Part shown: positions 8,641-16,848 of the stretch, in pieces | Position numbering within the stretch: position 1 is the first letter of the stretch | Layout of the letters: every line of letters begins with the position of its first letter | Assembly: GCA_905210435.1 (NCBI GenBank) | Contig: CAJLWO010000004.1 | Span: forward strand, 1-64,000 | Direction of reading: 5' to 3' | From: an uncultured Bacteroidales bacterium | GTDB taxonomy: Bacteria > Bacteroidota > Bacteroidia > Bacteroidales > Muribaculaceae | Length of the DNA stretch: 64,000 nucleotides | Made by a program: the position numbers and the translations under genes | Notes under the pieces: model-generated | Databases searched by the model: none | The model's input: the letters and a program-made list of their open reading frames with translations, nothing else | Told to the model about the DNA's origin: nothing

Positions 8641-10350
8641 ATGAAAAATTCTGCCGGTATATTTCTCTTGTTGTTGACCGTAACAGTCATATCCTTATTC
8701 ACCGGATGCGGCCAATCTCGCCGCAACCATGTGGCGCCTTTCGGCTGGACGGCCGAAAATCCGGTGGCCGATTCGCTGACGGTGCGTATGGAATATGCTT
8801 TTCTCGGAGAGGTGCCCGTCGATTCTCTTGCGCGCCTTGTCGATGAGTTTGATGCCGCAGTATCCGGTATGACAGGTGACGATGAGGCGAAAAGTCATCT
8901 CAGAGGCTGCGCTCTGTTCTGGAAAGCACGTCTTAAATACCGTCTCGGACGCTTCGGTGAGGCAAGAAAACTGATTGATGAGTCAATCGCATTGACCGAC
9001 TCGGCGCGATATCCGTATGAAATACGGCGTTACCGCTGGCTTGTCGAAAACCGCGGCGCCTACAGCATCGACCAATGGTATGAGCATATCTCCGACGAAA
9101 TAAAATTTTACCGCAAGCACTCGTGCGTATATATGCTCGTATCACGCTACCTGGATATGAGCTGGCTGATGCTTGAGGCCGGATATTCGGCTCGCACGAT
9201 AGAATATCTGTCGATGGCCGATTCATTGCTCGACGGCATTGACGAGCTGACGGTTGTACGCGCGGGTCTGCGCATCAACCTCGCCGACATGTATTGCACG
9301 GTTGGCGACTCTCTCAGGGCCGCGAATATGCTGCGGGAGATAGGGGAGCGCCCCGAAGTGCTTGCCGACGGTTATACATCGTCGCTCATCGATTTCAATC
9401 TGTGGGTCACTGCAAGAGACACCGTAGCGTTGCGGCGTGTATGGGACAGTCTGTCTGACGACAGTGTGCGCATAGGGCTGCGTGGTGTTGTATCGGCATT
9501 TATGGCGCGCGTAAGCCTTGACCGTGGGGATACGCGCGGCGCACGGGAATATATAGCCGATACCCGCAGGTTTCTGCCTGCCGTCACGCAGGGCGACCAC
9601 AAGGCTTTCATGCTGCGTACAATGGCCGAGACTGCCGAAGCGACGGGCGACGACAGGCGGGCCGTAGAGTGTTTCTCCCGCTATGCCGAGGTTACTGACT
9701 CGCTCAATGCCGAGCGGCAGCGCGGCGAGCTGATAAGTGCCGAGACATCGCGGCAGATAGATATGGCCGAGGAGAGGGCGCGGGGCGAGCGCCGCATGCT
9801 TATATTCCGTTTTACGGCTGTGATAGCCGTTTTTATAATAGCCGTGGTAGTGGTGTGGATTCAGGTGCGCCGGCGCATGACGCGGTTGCGCGACCGACAT
9901 CATGCCGAAAGGCTCGACAGGCTTAAATCGCAGCGCGCGGAACTGGCCATGACGCTCCGCATGACCGAGAAAGAGAACATGCTCGACGAACTCGACGGAC
10001 GCCTTGCCGACCTTGCGCGTAAAGGCAACGTATCGGCGGGCGACATATCGGCCGTGCAGTCCGGCATACGCGCTGTCACCGCCGCCGAAGCCGAGAGCGA
10101 GAATTTCGCCGAAGTATTCGCACGCATAAGCCCGGCGTTTACCGACAATCTTCGCCGCGCCTATCCCAACGTGCGCCGCTCGTCGGAACGTCTGGCATGC
10201 TACATAGCGCTCGGACTCGATACACGGCATATAGCGCGCGAAATGAACATACGTCCCGAGTCGGTGCGTCAGGCGCGATGGCGTCTGCGCTCGCAGATGG
10301 AGCTTCCGGCCGACAGCGACCTCGACCAGGCACTCAAAGATTTGCTTTAG
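8641..10350 (+). CDS. Membrane-anchored TPR protein with C-terminal HTH (putative regulator)
   Basis: This 569-residue protein has a lipoprotein-like signal (LFTGC, Cys23), a long helical region with TPR-like repeats (about 60-370), one membrane helix (about 388-408), a coiled coil (about 415-465) and a C-terminal LuxR-like helix-turn-helix (DTRHIAREMNIRPESVRQAR, about 520-545). The topology puts the TPRs in the periplasm and the HTH in the cytoplasm. Such one-protein sensors are common in Bacteroidetes, but their ligands and targets are mostly unknown. Phased GTAGA boxes stand upstream of it and of the following surface-protein gene, so it may regulate both; this is inference. Confidence 0.75.
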   Translation: MKNSAGIFLLLLTVTVISLFTGCGQSRRNHVAPFGWTAENPVADSLTVRMEYAFLGEVPVDSLARLVDEFDAAVSGMTGDDEAKSHLRGCALFWKARLKYRLGRFGEARKLIDESIALTDSARYPYEIRRYRWLVENRGAYSIDQWYEHISDEIKFYRKHSCVYMLVSRYLDMSWLMLEAGYSARTIEYLSMADSLLDGIDELTVVRAGLRINLADMYCTVGDSLRAANMLREIGERPEVLADGYTSSLIDFNLWVTARDTVALRRVWDSLSDDSVRIGLRGVVSAFMARVSLDRGDTRGAREYIADTRRFLPAVTQGDHKAFMLRTMAETAEATGDDRRAVECFSRYAEVTDSLNAERQRGELISAETSRQIDMAEERARGERRMLIFRFTAVIAVFIIAVVVVWIQVRRRMTRLRDRHHAERLDRLKSQRAELAMTLRMTEKENMLDELDGRLADLARKGNVSAGDISAVQSGIRAVTAAEAESENFAEVFARISPAFTDNLRRAYPNVRRSSERLACYIALGLDTRHIAREMNIRPESVRQARWRLRSQMELPADSDLDQALKDLL

Positions 10351-10388
10351 CTGCGTTTAAATTGTTGTAATTCCATATATTAAGATTC

Positions 10389-10405
10389 GGTAGATACTAT
10401 GTAGA
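10389..10405 (+). promoter_or_regulatory. GTAGA box pair upstream of the LRR gene
   Basis: GGTAGATACTATGTAGA has the same form as the boxes at 8546-8562: two GTAGA units 11 bp apart. It lies about 35 bp upstream of the -7 box at 10439-10446, a position suited to an activator. Confidence 0.5.
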
Positions 10406-10438
10406 CGGCAGTTTTTCGCTTACCGGACACACATTCCA

Positions 10439-10446
10439 TATTTTTG
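10439..10446 (+). promoter_or_regulatory. -7 box of the LRR surface-protein gene
   Basis: TATTTTTG fits TAnnTTTG. Transcription would start near 10452, giving a leader of about 90 nt before the ATG at 10542. Confidence 0.45.
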
Positions 10447-10541
10447 TGCCGGCATTAATTGTCGGAGAATATTGCAGAACTTACTCACTCCCTTTACATC
10501 TGATAAAAACTGTTATTTATAAACTTCCAAAATCTTGATTT

Positions 10542-12644
10542 ATGAATTTTTTGAAAAAGATTGTTGTCACATTTTTAATCGTGATGCTATGTCCGGCACT
10601 CACCGCACTGGCATTTCCGATAGGTAATCTGAACATTGAATTTAGCGAAGTCGACATGACAGCCCGCGTCACCGGCGCGGCCGACGGCGTGACCCTGACA
10701 GGCAAGGTGGAGATACCCTCCAAGGCCGTACGTCCCTCCGACGGCAAAACCTACACTATAACGGAGATAGGGGACCGGGGCGGTAATATCAGAAACGACA
10801 AGACCGGCGAGGAGGCATTTTATAACTGCAATAAGATGACCTCGATAGTCATACCTTCGACAGTAACATATATATTCAGCGAGTCGTTCATCGGTTGCAC
10901 GGCGTTGAAAGAATTTGTCGTGGCTTCCGGCAACAAGAACTATATGGCTGTCGACGGTGTGCTCTACACCAAAAGCAGCAAAGGCAAGATGGACGAGCTG
11001 GTGCGTTTCCCGCCGGCAAAGGCAGGTGCATCGTTCACAATCCCCGATTGGATTTCGGGCGAGTCGGATAGCGGCAGCCGCTACGTATGCGGTGGCGCTT
11101 TCCGTGACAATTCCACTCTGAAGACTCTTGTAATCGGCAAAGACGTAAGGTTTGCCGCGGATGTATTTGAAGGTAATCTCGGTATAAGCAAAATTGTCGG
11201 GGAGGCCTCACGTACAGTCAATGTCGGCGGCCTGCTGCTGTCGGAGGACCGTACACGGCTTTTCTACTTCCCCCCGGCATATACCACCGGGACATTCAAA
11301 GTGCCCTCCGGCATAGTGGAGATAAGCAACTATGGGTGTGTTTCGGCTCGGTTTACGGCAATCGACTTCAATCAGGTCACAACCGTCGACAGGGCAGCGT
11401 TCAAGGGGGCGGCGCTCAAGACTGTGACTGTGCCAGCTGCGGTCAAGCTGACAGGTACCGCTATATTCGAGGATTGCACGAATCTCACCGAAGCTGTGAT
11501 TAATAGCAAGATACCTGTCGTTGAGAACGCGACATTCCGTAATTGCCCGAAACTTACAAAAGTCACTCTTCCTTCATCGTGCAAAGGTGTCTATGGCGAT
11601 GCATTCAAGGGCTGTACGTCGCTGACAAGTTTCTCGCTCGCCAATATGACTACATTCAACGAGGAGGGGTATTACGACGAGATGCATTTCGCATATAGCG
11701 GGCTTGAAAAGGTCAACTGGCCCTCGGGTGCGCCCTGTATTGAAGAGTGCATGTTCTTCAAGTGCCGGAATCTCAAATCCATATCCCTGAAGCCGACCAC
11801 CGAAACCATAAAGGCGTACGCATTCTATCAGACGGGTATAGAGACCTTCAATTCCTCAAATCTAAAGGCGATTGATAATTACGTGTTCGAGGCCTGCGAA
11901 TCTCTCCGTAAGATTGTGCTTCCCGCTTCCGACCATCAGCTTACGCTTGGACTGGAAACTTTCCGTGTCAATGAAAATGCCGAGGTATATATCGACCATA
12001 AGGATATAGGCTATACCGGCTGGACCGGCAGCGACTGGGGATATGCATTCTACGGAATGAAAAGCGATGCCACCATATATACATCGCGTTTCTCGACAAA
12101 GGCATTCCCCGAAGGATTCGGTGCCGTATACTGCCCGGCGGGTGCTTACGGCAACTATACCGGATTTGTGAGCCGGGATTCATACGTAAAGGAGATGTTC
12201 GGCGTGGTGATGTCAAGAACCGGTGTCACCGTACGACCGAACTACTCATGGGTTAAGGTGACGGGCGTCACTGTCGACGGCAATGAGGCAACGTTGTCCG
12301 AAAATAATTTCTATCCCGCTACCGTAAGCTATAAATCTGACGTAGTCATCAGCTACAACGTTAACGGCGTGAACATGTCGACCACCTATAAAGGCTCGTT
12401 CGTGGCATCGGTCGACGGACCGGAGATGGATTCCGACGCATCGGTCACCGTGGAAGTCAGTGACGGCGCTGTCGTAATAAGCGGCAACAACCCGGTCGAA
12501 TGGAGTATATGGCATGTCAACGGCTCGCTCCTGCGCTCGGGCTCCGATACCGACGTGCGTGTCGCCGGTCTCGGCCACGGCCTCTACATAGTCCGCGCCG
12601 CGGCCCAAGGCATAACCCCTGTAATCCGCAAGGTGACATTATAA
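10542..12644 (+). CDS. BspA-type leucine-rich repeat surface protein
   Basis: This 700-residue secreted protein starts with a signal peptide (about 1-24, cut near ALA). Most of it is LRR_5/BspA-like repeats with the recurring pattern xxLxxVxIPxxVxxIxxxAFxxC: YNCNKMTSIVIPSTVTYI, CTALKEFVV, CPKLTKVTLPSSCKGV and CRNLKSISL. Residues from about 570 form beta-rich domains. The end (GLYIVRAAAQGITPVIRKVTL region) resembles the C-terminal sorting/carboxyl domains of secreted Bacteroidetes proteins, but I cannot tell whether a type IX system is present. The family is linked to adhesion and host binding. It probably lies under the GTAGA-box control discussed for its neighbour. Confidence 0.8.
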   Translation: MNFLKKIVVTFLIVMLCPALTALAFPIGNLNIEFSEVDMTARVTGAADGVTLTGKVEIPSKAVRPSDGKTYTITEIGDRGGNIRNDKTGEEAFYNCNKMTSIVIPSTVTYIFSESFIGCTALKEFVVASGNKNYMAVDGVLYTKSSKGKMDELVRFPPAKAGASFTIPDWISGESDSGSRYVCGGAFRDNSTLKTLVIGKDVRFAADVFEGNLGISKIVGEASRTVNVGGLLLSEDRTRLFYFPPAYTTGTFKVPSGIVEISNYGCVSARFTAIDFNQVTTVDRAAFKGAALKTVTVPAAVKLTGTAIFEDCTNLTEAVINSKIPVVENATFRNCPKLTKVTLPSSCKGVYGDAFKGCTSLTSFSLANMTTFNEEGYYDEMHFAYSGLEKVNWPSGAPCIEECMFFKCRNLKSISLKPTTETIKAYAFYQTGIETFNSSNLKAIDNYVFEACESLRKIVLPASDHQLTLGLETFRVNENAEVYIDHKDIGYTGWTGSDWGYAFYGMKSDATIYTSRFSTKAFPEGFGAVYCPAGAYGNYTGFVSRDSYVKEMFGVVMSRTGVTVRPNYSWVKVTGVTVDGNEATLSENNFYPATVSYKSDVVISYNVNGVNMSTTYKGSFVASVDGPEMDSDASVTVEVSDGAVVISGNNPVEWSIWHVNGSLLRSGSDTDVRVAGLGHGLYIVRAAAQGITPVIRKVTL

Positions 12645-12668
12645 AAATAAACGGGTAATTATATATCG

Positions 12669-12791
12669 CAACACAAACTCCGCGTGTTGCGGAACTAAAC
12701 TTTCCGCGGTTATAAACCGCAGCTACTACACGGCTGATTATCAAGAGGCTTTGCATAGTAGCCGCGGTTTATAGCTGCGGAGTTTGTGTTG
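12669..12791. repeat. Composite inverted repeat between convergent genes
   Basis: The outer arms 12669-12683 (CAACACAAACTCCGC) and 12777-12791 are perfect 15-bp complements. The inner arms 12704-12728 and 12756-12780 match at 22 of 25 positions. About 20 bp (12684-12703) are extra on the left side. It lies between the convergent LRR and DUF4252 genes, so its RNA would fold strongly in both directions and could serve as a bidirectional terminator. Confidence 0.75.
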
Positions 12792-12810
12792 TGGCGCGTT
12801 TCGTCTGTTG

Positions 12811-13275
12811 CTAATTGGTTGCGCCGGGGAAGGCCGCGGCGTTAATTTTTCCGTGGATAACCACGATATTGATTTCATAGAAATCGCGGTCGGCGTTGTA
12901 GATCAGCATTGCCGTCGGCTCCTTCGCGCCATCGGGTATGACCATATAGATCTGCGATACCTCGCCGTCCTCTTCGCTGTACACCACTTCCTCGGTTTTC
13001 AACGTTTTGAGCAATTTTTCAAAAGCGGCAGCGACGGTATCATACATCTTCTGGCTCTCACATGAATAGGCCTCTACCGATTTGATATCCTTCATCATAT
13101 CCTTGAACTGGTCGCCATAGTCTTCTATCATCCCTTCGGCCATACTGAGCATCGCGGAGCCGACGTATACCTTGGATATTCCGTCGCCGGTAGGCATTGA
13201 GCCCAACAGTCGGTTCTGAGCGCACGACACCAGCGGCAATATCAGCATCAGCAGTGATAAAATCTTTGATTTCAT
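12811..13275 (-). CDS. DUF4252 lipoprotein
   Basis: This 154-residue predicted lipoprotein has lipobox LPLVSC with Cys18. The start at 13275 is chosen because it begins the signal peptide; the ORF can be extended to 13359, but that would run into the preceding gene and spoil the signal. The rest matches the DUF4252 pattern: a short helical part, then a region including SVEAYSC and DGEVSQIYMVIPDG. The family has no known activity; in Bacteroidetes such genes often follow an ECF sigma/anti-sigma pair, as here. It is the third gene of the sigma operon and a likely member of its regulon. Confidence 0.75.
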   Translation of the reverse strand: MKSKILSLLMLILPLVSCAQNRLLGSMPTGDGISKVYVGSAMLSMAEGMIEDYGDQFKDMMKDIKSVEAYSCESQKMYDTVAAAFEKLLKTLKTEEVVYSEEDGEVSQIYMVIPDGAKEPTAMLIYNADRDFYEINIVVIHGKINAAAFPGATN

Positions 13276-13294
13276 GATAATATAGTGTTTATGT

Positions 13295-14011
13295 TTAACT
13301 TTTTTCGATTGTGTTGCGGAGGATGTTTTCAGCGTTGCCAAACGCATTGTCAGTCTCACTGAAAGCTTTGCCGGTCATAGCCATGGCACGCGAATATTGC
13401 TTGCGGGCTTTTATCATTATATACATGGCTTCTTCGGGATCGTCAATTTGGGTATAGCCTGCATCATCGGTAGTCTGTGCGATGGCCTCGTTGCGGTGGG
13501 AAGGTTTGCGCAGGGCAGGCGTTCTTTTTGGCGTGACTGTCTTTTCGGATTCTACAGTCGGTTCTGTTTCCTCTTCGGGTGCGACTGCAGTCGATGTGGT
13601 GTCGGCCGGTTCGGAGGCAGTTTTAAGTTCGGAAGCGTATAAATCGCCCTGTGCCGGCACCGGCGTGTTATTGCCGTGTCGCATACCGAAACCGATAAGC
13701 AACGCTATCGAGGCCGCTGCCGCAGTGACAGCTACGATGAAGCGGCGGCGCAGTTTAAGCCTTCGTGTGCGGCGCTCGCGGCCGGCCTCCGCTTCGATTT
13801 CGTCCAGAAGCTCCTTGTCGGGGCATTCTTCCGAAATCATATCGACCGTACGGAATATCGAGGCTTCCCGGCGCAGGTCGTCAGGCAGCTCCTGCGGGTC
13901 GGTGCTGTGGAAGAAAGAGCCTATTTCCTTTTCATCGGAGAGGGTCGTATTGCCGTCATACCAGTCGGCAATCAGCTTTCTTATCCGGTCGTATTGTGAT
14001 TGTCTGTTCAT
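13295..14011 (-). CDS. Membrane anti-sigma-factor-like protein
   Basis: This 238-residue protein has a cytoplasmic N-terminal part (about 1-87), one membrane helix (about 90-108, in IVAVTAAAASIALLIGFG) and a low-complexity, Thr/Glu/Pro-rich periplasmic tail. The arrangement directly after an ECF sigma gene, with a 4-bp ATGA overlap, is that of an anti-sigma factor. No zinc-binding ZAS motif (HxxxCxxC) is visible, and there is no FecR domain. It would hold the sigma factor at the membrane until released. The role rests on context and topology more than on homology. Confidence 0.65.
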   Translation of the reverse strand: MNRQSQYDRIRKLIADWYDGNTTLSDEKEIGSFFHSTDPQELPDDLRREASIFRTVDMISEECPDKELLDEIEAEAGRERRTRRLKLRRRFIVAVTAAAASIALLIGFGMRHGNNTPVPAQGDLYASELKTASEPADTTSTAVAPEEETEPTVESEKTVTPKRTPALRKPSHRNEAIAQTTDDAGYTQIDDPEEAMYIMIKARKQYSRAMAMTGKAFSETDNAFGNAENILRNTIEKS

Positions 14012-14496
14012 ATATTCTCGTATTGAATAATCAGTTTGCGTAGTTCTTTGCGTGAGCGCGACAGATGCTGTCGCACGGTGCCCTCGTTCATATTGATAGC
14101 ACGGGCAATCTCAATCCCCGATTTGCCGGAGAGGCTGAGCCGGAGTATAGTACGCCGCGGTTCGCCGAGCTGCTCTATGGCGCTTGACAGCAGTTCGAGG
14201 CGGCGTATGTCGTCATTATCCTCGACAGCAATGGTTTCGGCCACATCGTCGACCGCAGTCATCACCGTGCCGGCATTTTGCCGATGGATGTCGAGGCACC
14301 TGTTGCGCACGGCACGTATGGCATAGGCCGCTCCGTTGGCTACGGCATTGAGCCGTTCGCGCCCCTCCCATAGGGCCCGCATCACATCCTGCACGGCATC
14401 TTTGGCGATTTCATCGTCGCCAAGTATTTTCCGCGCGGTGGCTGCCATTGCGCCGTAGGCCGGAAGTATTGTCGATTTAAACTCTTCAGCTGTCAT
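14008..14496 (-). CDS. ECF-family RNA polymerase sigma factor
   Basis: This 162-residue sigma-70 factor has only regions 2 and 4. Region 2 includes ILGDDEIAKDAVQDVMRALW (about 24-43). Region 4 includes EPRRTILRLSLSGKSGIEIA and NMNEGTVRQHLSRSRKELRK (about 110-155), the -35-binding HTH. It heads an operon with the anti-sigma-like and DUF4252 genes. It lacks the TonB-receptor/FecR neighbours of the SusCD-linked sigma factors, so a stress or envelope signal is more likely than a glycan signal. Confidence 0.88.
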   Translation of the reverse strand: MTAEEFKSTILPAYGAMAATARKILGDDEIAKDAVQDVMRALWEGRERLNAVANGAAYAIRAVRNRCLDIHRQNAGTVMTAVDDVAETIAVEDNDDIRRLELLSSAIEQLGEPRRTILRLSLSGKSGIEIARAINMNEGTVRQHLSRSRKELRKLIIQYENI

Positions 14497-14608
14497 CGTT
14501 TTCGGTGGTGTTCACCTATTTGACGTGGCAATACCGGTTTTGTGACACTATATTTTTGAAAAAACTTTCTAAATATAGTAAAAATTCCTCGGATTGTAGG
14601 AAAATGCA

Positions 14609-14616
14609 TATCTTTG
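14609..14616 (+). promoter_or_regulatory. -7 box of the gmd-fcl operon
   Basis: TATCTTTG fits the Bacteroidetes -7 consensus. Transcription would begin about 30 nt before the gmd ATG (14651). No good -33 element is seen. Confidence 0.5.
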
Positions 14617-14650
14617 TAAGAGTTTAGAAAATATTACAAGTGTAGAGTTA

Positions 14651-15757
14651 ATGAAAAAAGTGGCATTGATTACCGGTATTACCGGTCAGGACGGCAGCTA
14701 CCTTGCCGAATTCCTTATAGAAAAGGGTTATGAGGTGCACGGCATAATGCGCCGTTCGTCATCATTCAATACAGGCCGTATTGAGCATCTTTACCTTGAC
14801 GAGTGGGTACGCGACATGAAAAAAGCGCGTCTCGTCAATCTTCACTGGGGCGATATGACCGATTCGTCATCGCTCGTAAGAATAATTCAGCTTGTGCAGC
14901 CCGACGAAATCTATAACCTTGCGGCTCAGAGCCATGTGAAGGTGTCGTTCGACGTGCCTGAATTTACCGCCGACGCCGATGCCATCGGTCCGTTGCGTCT
15001 GCTTGAGGCCGTGCGCATACTCGGGCTGGAGAAAAAGACAAAGATATATCAGGCTTCCACATCCGAACTCTACGGCAAGGTGCAGGAAGTGCCCCAGAAG
15101 GAAACTACCCCGTTTTATCCCCGTTCGCCCTACGGCGTTGCCAAGCAATACGGTTTCTGGATTACCAAGAACTACCGCGAGAGCTACGGCATGTTTGCCG
15201 TCAACGGTATCCTTTTCAACCACGAGAGCGAGCGCCGCGGTGAGACTTTCGTAACACGCAAAATCACTATCGCTGCCGCCCGTATAGCGCAGGGATTCCA
15301 GGACCGCCTTTATCTCGGCAACCTTGATGCGCGCCGCGACTGGGGATATGCCAAGGATTATGTGGAGTGCATGTGGCTCATACTCCAGCACCCCGTTCCC
15401 GAAGATTTCGTGATTGCCACCGGCGAGATGCACACCGTGCGTGAATTTGCCACTCTTGCTTTCCGCCACGTTGGCATCGACCTTGAATGGAAAGGGGAGG
15501 GCGTCGATGAAAAAGGTATCGACAAGGCCACCGGTAAAGTCATCGTGGAAGTCGATCCGAAATATTTCCGTCCCTGCGAGGTAGAGCAACTGCTCGGCGA
15601 CCCCACCAAGGCCCGCGAACTGCTGGGATGGAACCCGACGAAAACGCCCTTTGAGGACCTGGTAAGAATTATGGTGGAGCATGACATGAAGTTTGTGCGC
15701 AAGCTCTATCTTCGCGACAAGTTTGACAAAGAGGCAGGGGAGGGGTCGGCGCTATGA
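14651..15757 (+). CDS. gmd: GDP-mannose 4,6-dehydratase
   Basis: This 368-residue short-chain dehydrogenase converts GDP-mannose to GDP-4-dehydro-6-deoxy-mannose, the first step to GDP-L-fucose. The NADP-binding motif is GITGQDGSYLAEFLIEKGYE (9-28), followed by the characteristic MRRSSSFNTGRIEH. The catalytic Ser/Thr lies in QASTSELYGKVQ and the YxxxK in YPRSPYGVAKQYGFW. The length is normal for Gmd. It overlaps fcl by ATGA, so both are made together in the cytoplasm. The product feeds fucosylated capsule or glycoproteins. Confidence 0.96.
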   Translation: MKKVALITGITGQDGSYLAEFLIEKGYEVHGIMRRSSSFNTGRIEHLYLDEWVRDMKKARLVNLHWGDMTDSSSLVRIIQLVQPDEIYNLAAQSHVKVSFDVPEFTADADAIGPLRLLEAVRILGLEKKTKIYQASTSELYGKVQEVPQKETTPFYPRSPYGVAKQYGFWITKNYRESYGMFAVNGILFNHESERRGETFVTRKITIAAARIAQGFQDRLYLGNLDARRDWGYAKDYVECMWLILQHPVPEDFVIATGEMHTVREFATLAFRHVGIDLEWKGEGVDEKGIDKATGKVIVEVDPKYFRPCEVEQLLGDPTKARELLGWNPTKTPFEDLVRIMVEHDMKFVRKLYLRDKFDKEAGEGSAL

Positions 15758-16698
15758 TGCCTCTTGATGCAAAAATCTATGTGGCCGGCCACCGCGGTAT
15801 GGTGGGGTCGGCCATAGTCCGCGAACTGCAGCGGCAGGGCTACACAAATATCATCACCCGCACGCATGCCGAACTCGATCTTTGCCGTCAGGCCGATGTG
15901 GAGCGTTTTTTCGCCGAAGAACGGCCTGAATATGTGTTCCTTGCAGCGGCCAAGGTGGGTGGTATTGTAGCCAACAGCAATGCGCTCGCCGATTTCATGT
16001 ATCAGAACATGATGCTGGAGATGAATGTCATACACGCCGCATGGCGCAACGGTTGCCGTAAACTCGAATTCCTCGGTTCGTCGTGCATCTATCCCCGCAT
16101 GGCACCGCAGCCCATGAAGGAGGACTGTCTGCTGACGTCGGCGCTCGAACCGACCAACGAGGCATATGCCCTCGCCAAAATCTCCGGACTGAAATATTGC
16201 GAATATCTCAACCGTCAGTACGGTACTGACTACATCTCCGTCATGCCGACCAATCTCTACGGTCCCAACGACAACTATCATCCCGAGCACTCCCACGTGC
16301 TTCCGGCACTCATACGCCGTTTTCATGAGGCAAAAGTATCGGGTGCGCCTTCGGTGACATGTTGGGGCGACGGCAGTCCGTTGCGCGAATTCCTCTACGT
16401 CGACGACCTCGCCAACCTGTGCGTGTTCCTGATGAACAATTACTCCGGCAACGAAACAGTGAATGCCGGCACCGGCAAAGAAGTCACCATCAAGCAGCTT
16501 ACCGAAATGGTGGCCAAAGTCGTAGGCTACGAGGGCGAAATTCTGTGGGATACCACCCGCCCCAACGGCACACCGCGCAAGCTCCTCGACGTAAGCAAAA
16601 CCCGCGCCCTCGGCTGGCACTATACCGTAGAACTCGCCGACGGCATAGCCCTCGCTTACGACGATTTCCTCAACAACCCCGTCCGCGCCGAGCGCTGA
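15754..16698 (+). CDS. fcl: GDP-L-fucose synthase
   Basis: This 314-residue 3,5-epimerase/4-reductase completes GDP-L-fucose synthesis from the Gmd product. It has the NADP motif VAGHRGMVGSAIVREL (9-25), a catalytic Ser in FLGSSCIYPRMAPQPMKE, and Tyr-x-x-x-Lys in EAYALAKISGLK. The pattern LYGPNDNYHPEHSHVLPALI is diagnostic of Fcl. It is the second gene of the gmd operon. Two adjacent ATG codons stand at the start; either may be used. Confidence 0.96.
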   Translation: MMPLDAKIYVAGHRGMVGSAIVRELQRQGYTNIITRTHAELDLCRQADVERFFAEERPEYVFLAAAKVGGIVANSNALADFMYQNMMLEMNVIHAAWRNGCRKLEFLGSSCIYPRMAPQPMKEDCLLTSALEPTNEAYALAKISGLKYCEYLNRQYGTDYISVMPTNLYGPNDNYHPEHSHVLPALIRRFHEAKVSGAPSVTCWGDGSPLREFLYVDDLANLCVFLMNNYSGNETVNAGTGKEVTIKQLTEMVAKVVGYEGEILWDTTRPNGTPRKLLDVSKTRALGWHYTVELADGIALAYDDFLNNPVRAER

Positions 16699-16727
16699 CA
16701 CGCTCACGCAGTAAAAGATTCACCAAC

Positions 16728-16806
16728 TTGTAGGGCTGCTCCCCGGAGCAGCCGCTCCACACGATATTAGTGCCACCTCCGGCTGCTCCGGGGAGCAGCC
16801 CTACAA
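16728..16806. repeat. Perfect 27-bp inverted repeat after fcl
   Basis: The arms 16728-16754 and 16780-16806 are perfect reverse complements over 27 bp (TTGTAGGGCTGCTCCCCGGA...), around a 25-nt loop. Each arm itself contains the smaller palindrome GGCTGCTCCCCGGAGCAGCC. It shares the TTGTAGGG opening of the other intergenic palindromes. It lies 3' of fcl and could act as a transcript-end structure. Confidence 0.85.
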
Positions 16807-16848
16807 CTGCTGAAAGCAATACCCTAATAAATATAATTATTCCATATT

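Noticed and set aside
9223..10230. 335-codon minus-strand ORF inside the TPR/HTH gene
   Set aside because: It is antisense to a well-supported gene, with a composition typical of shadow frames in GC-rich DNA.
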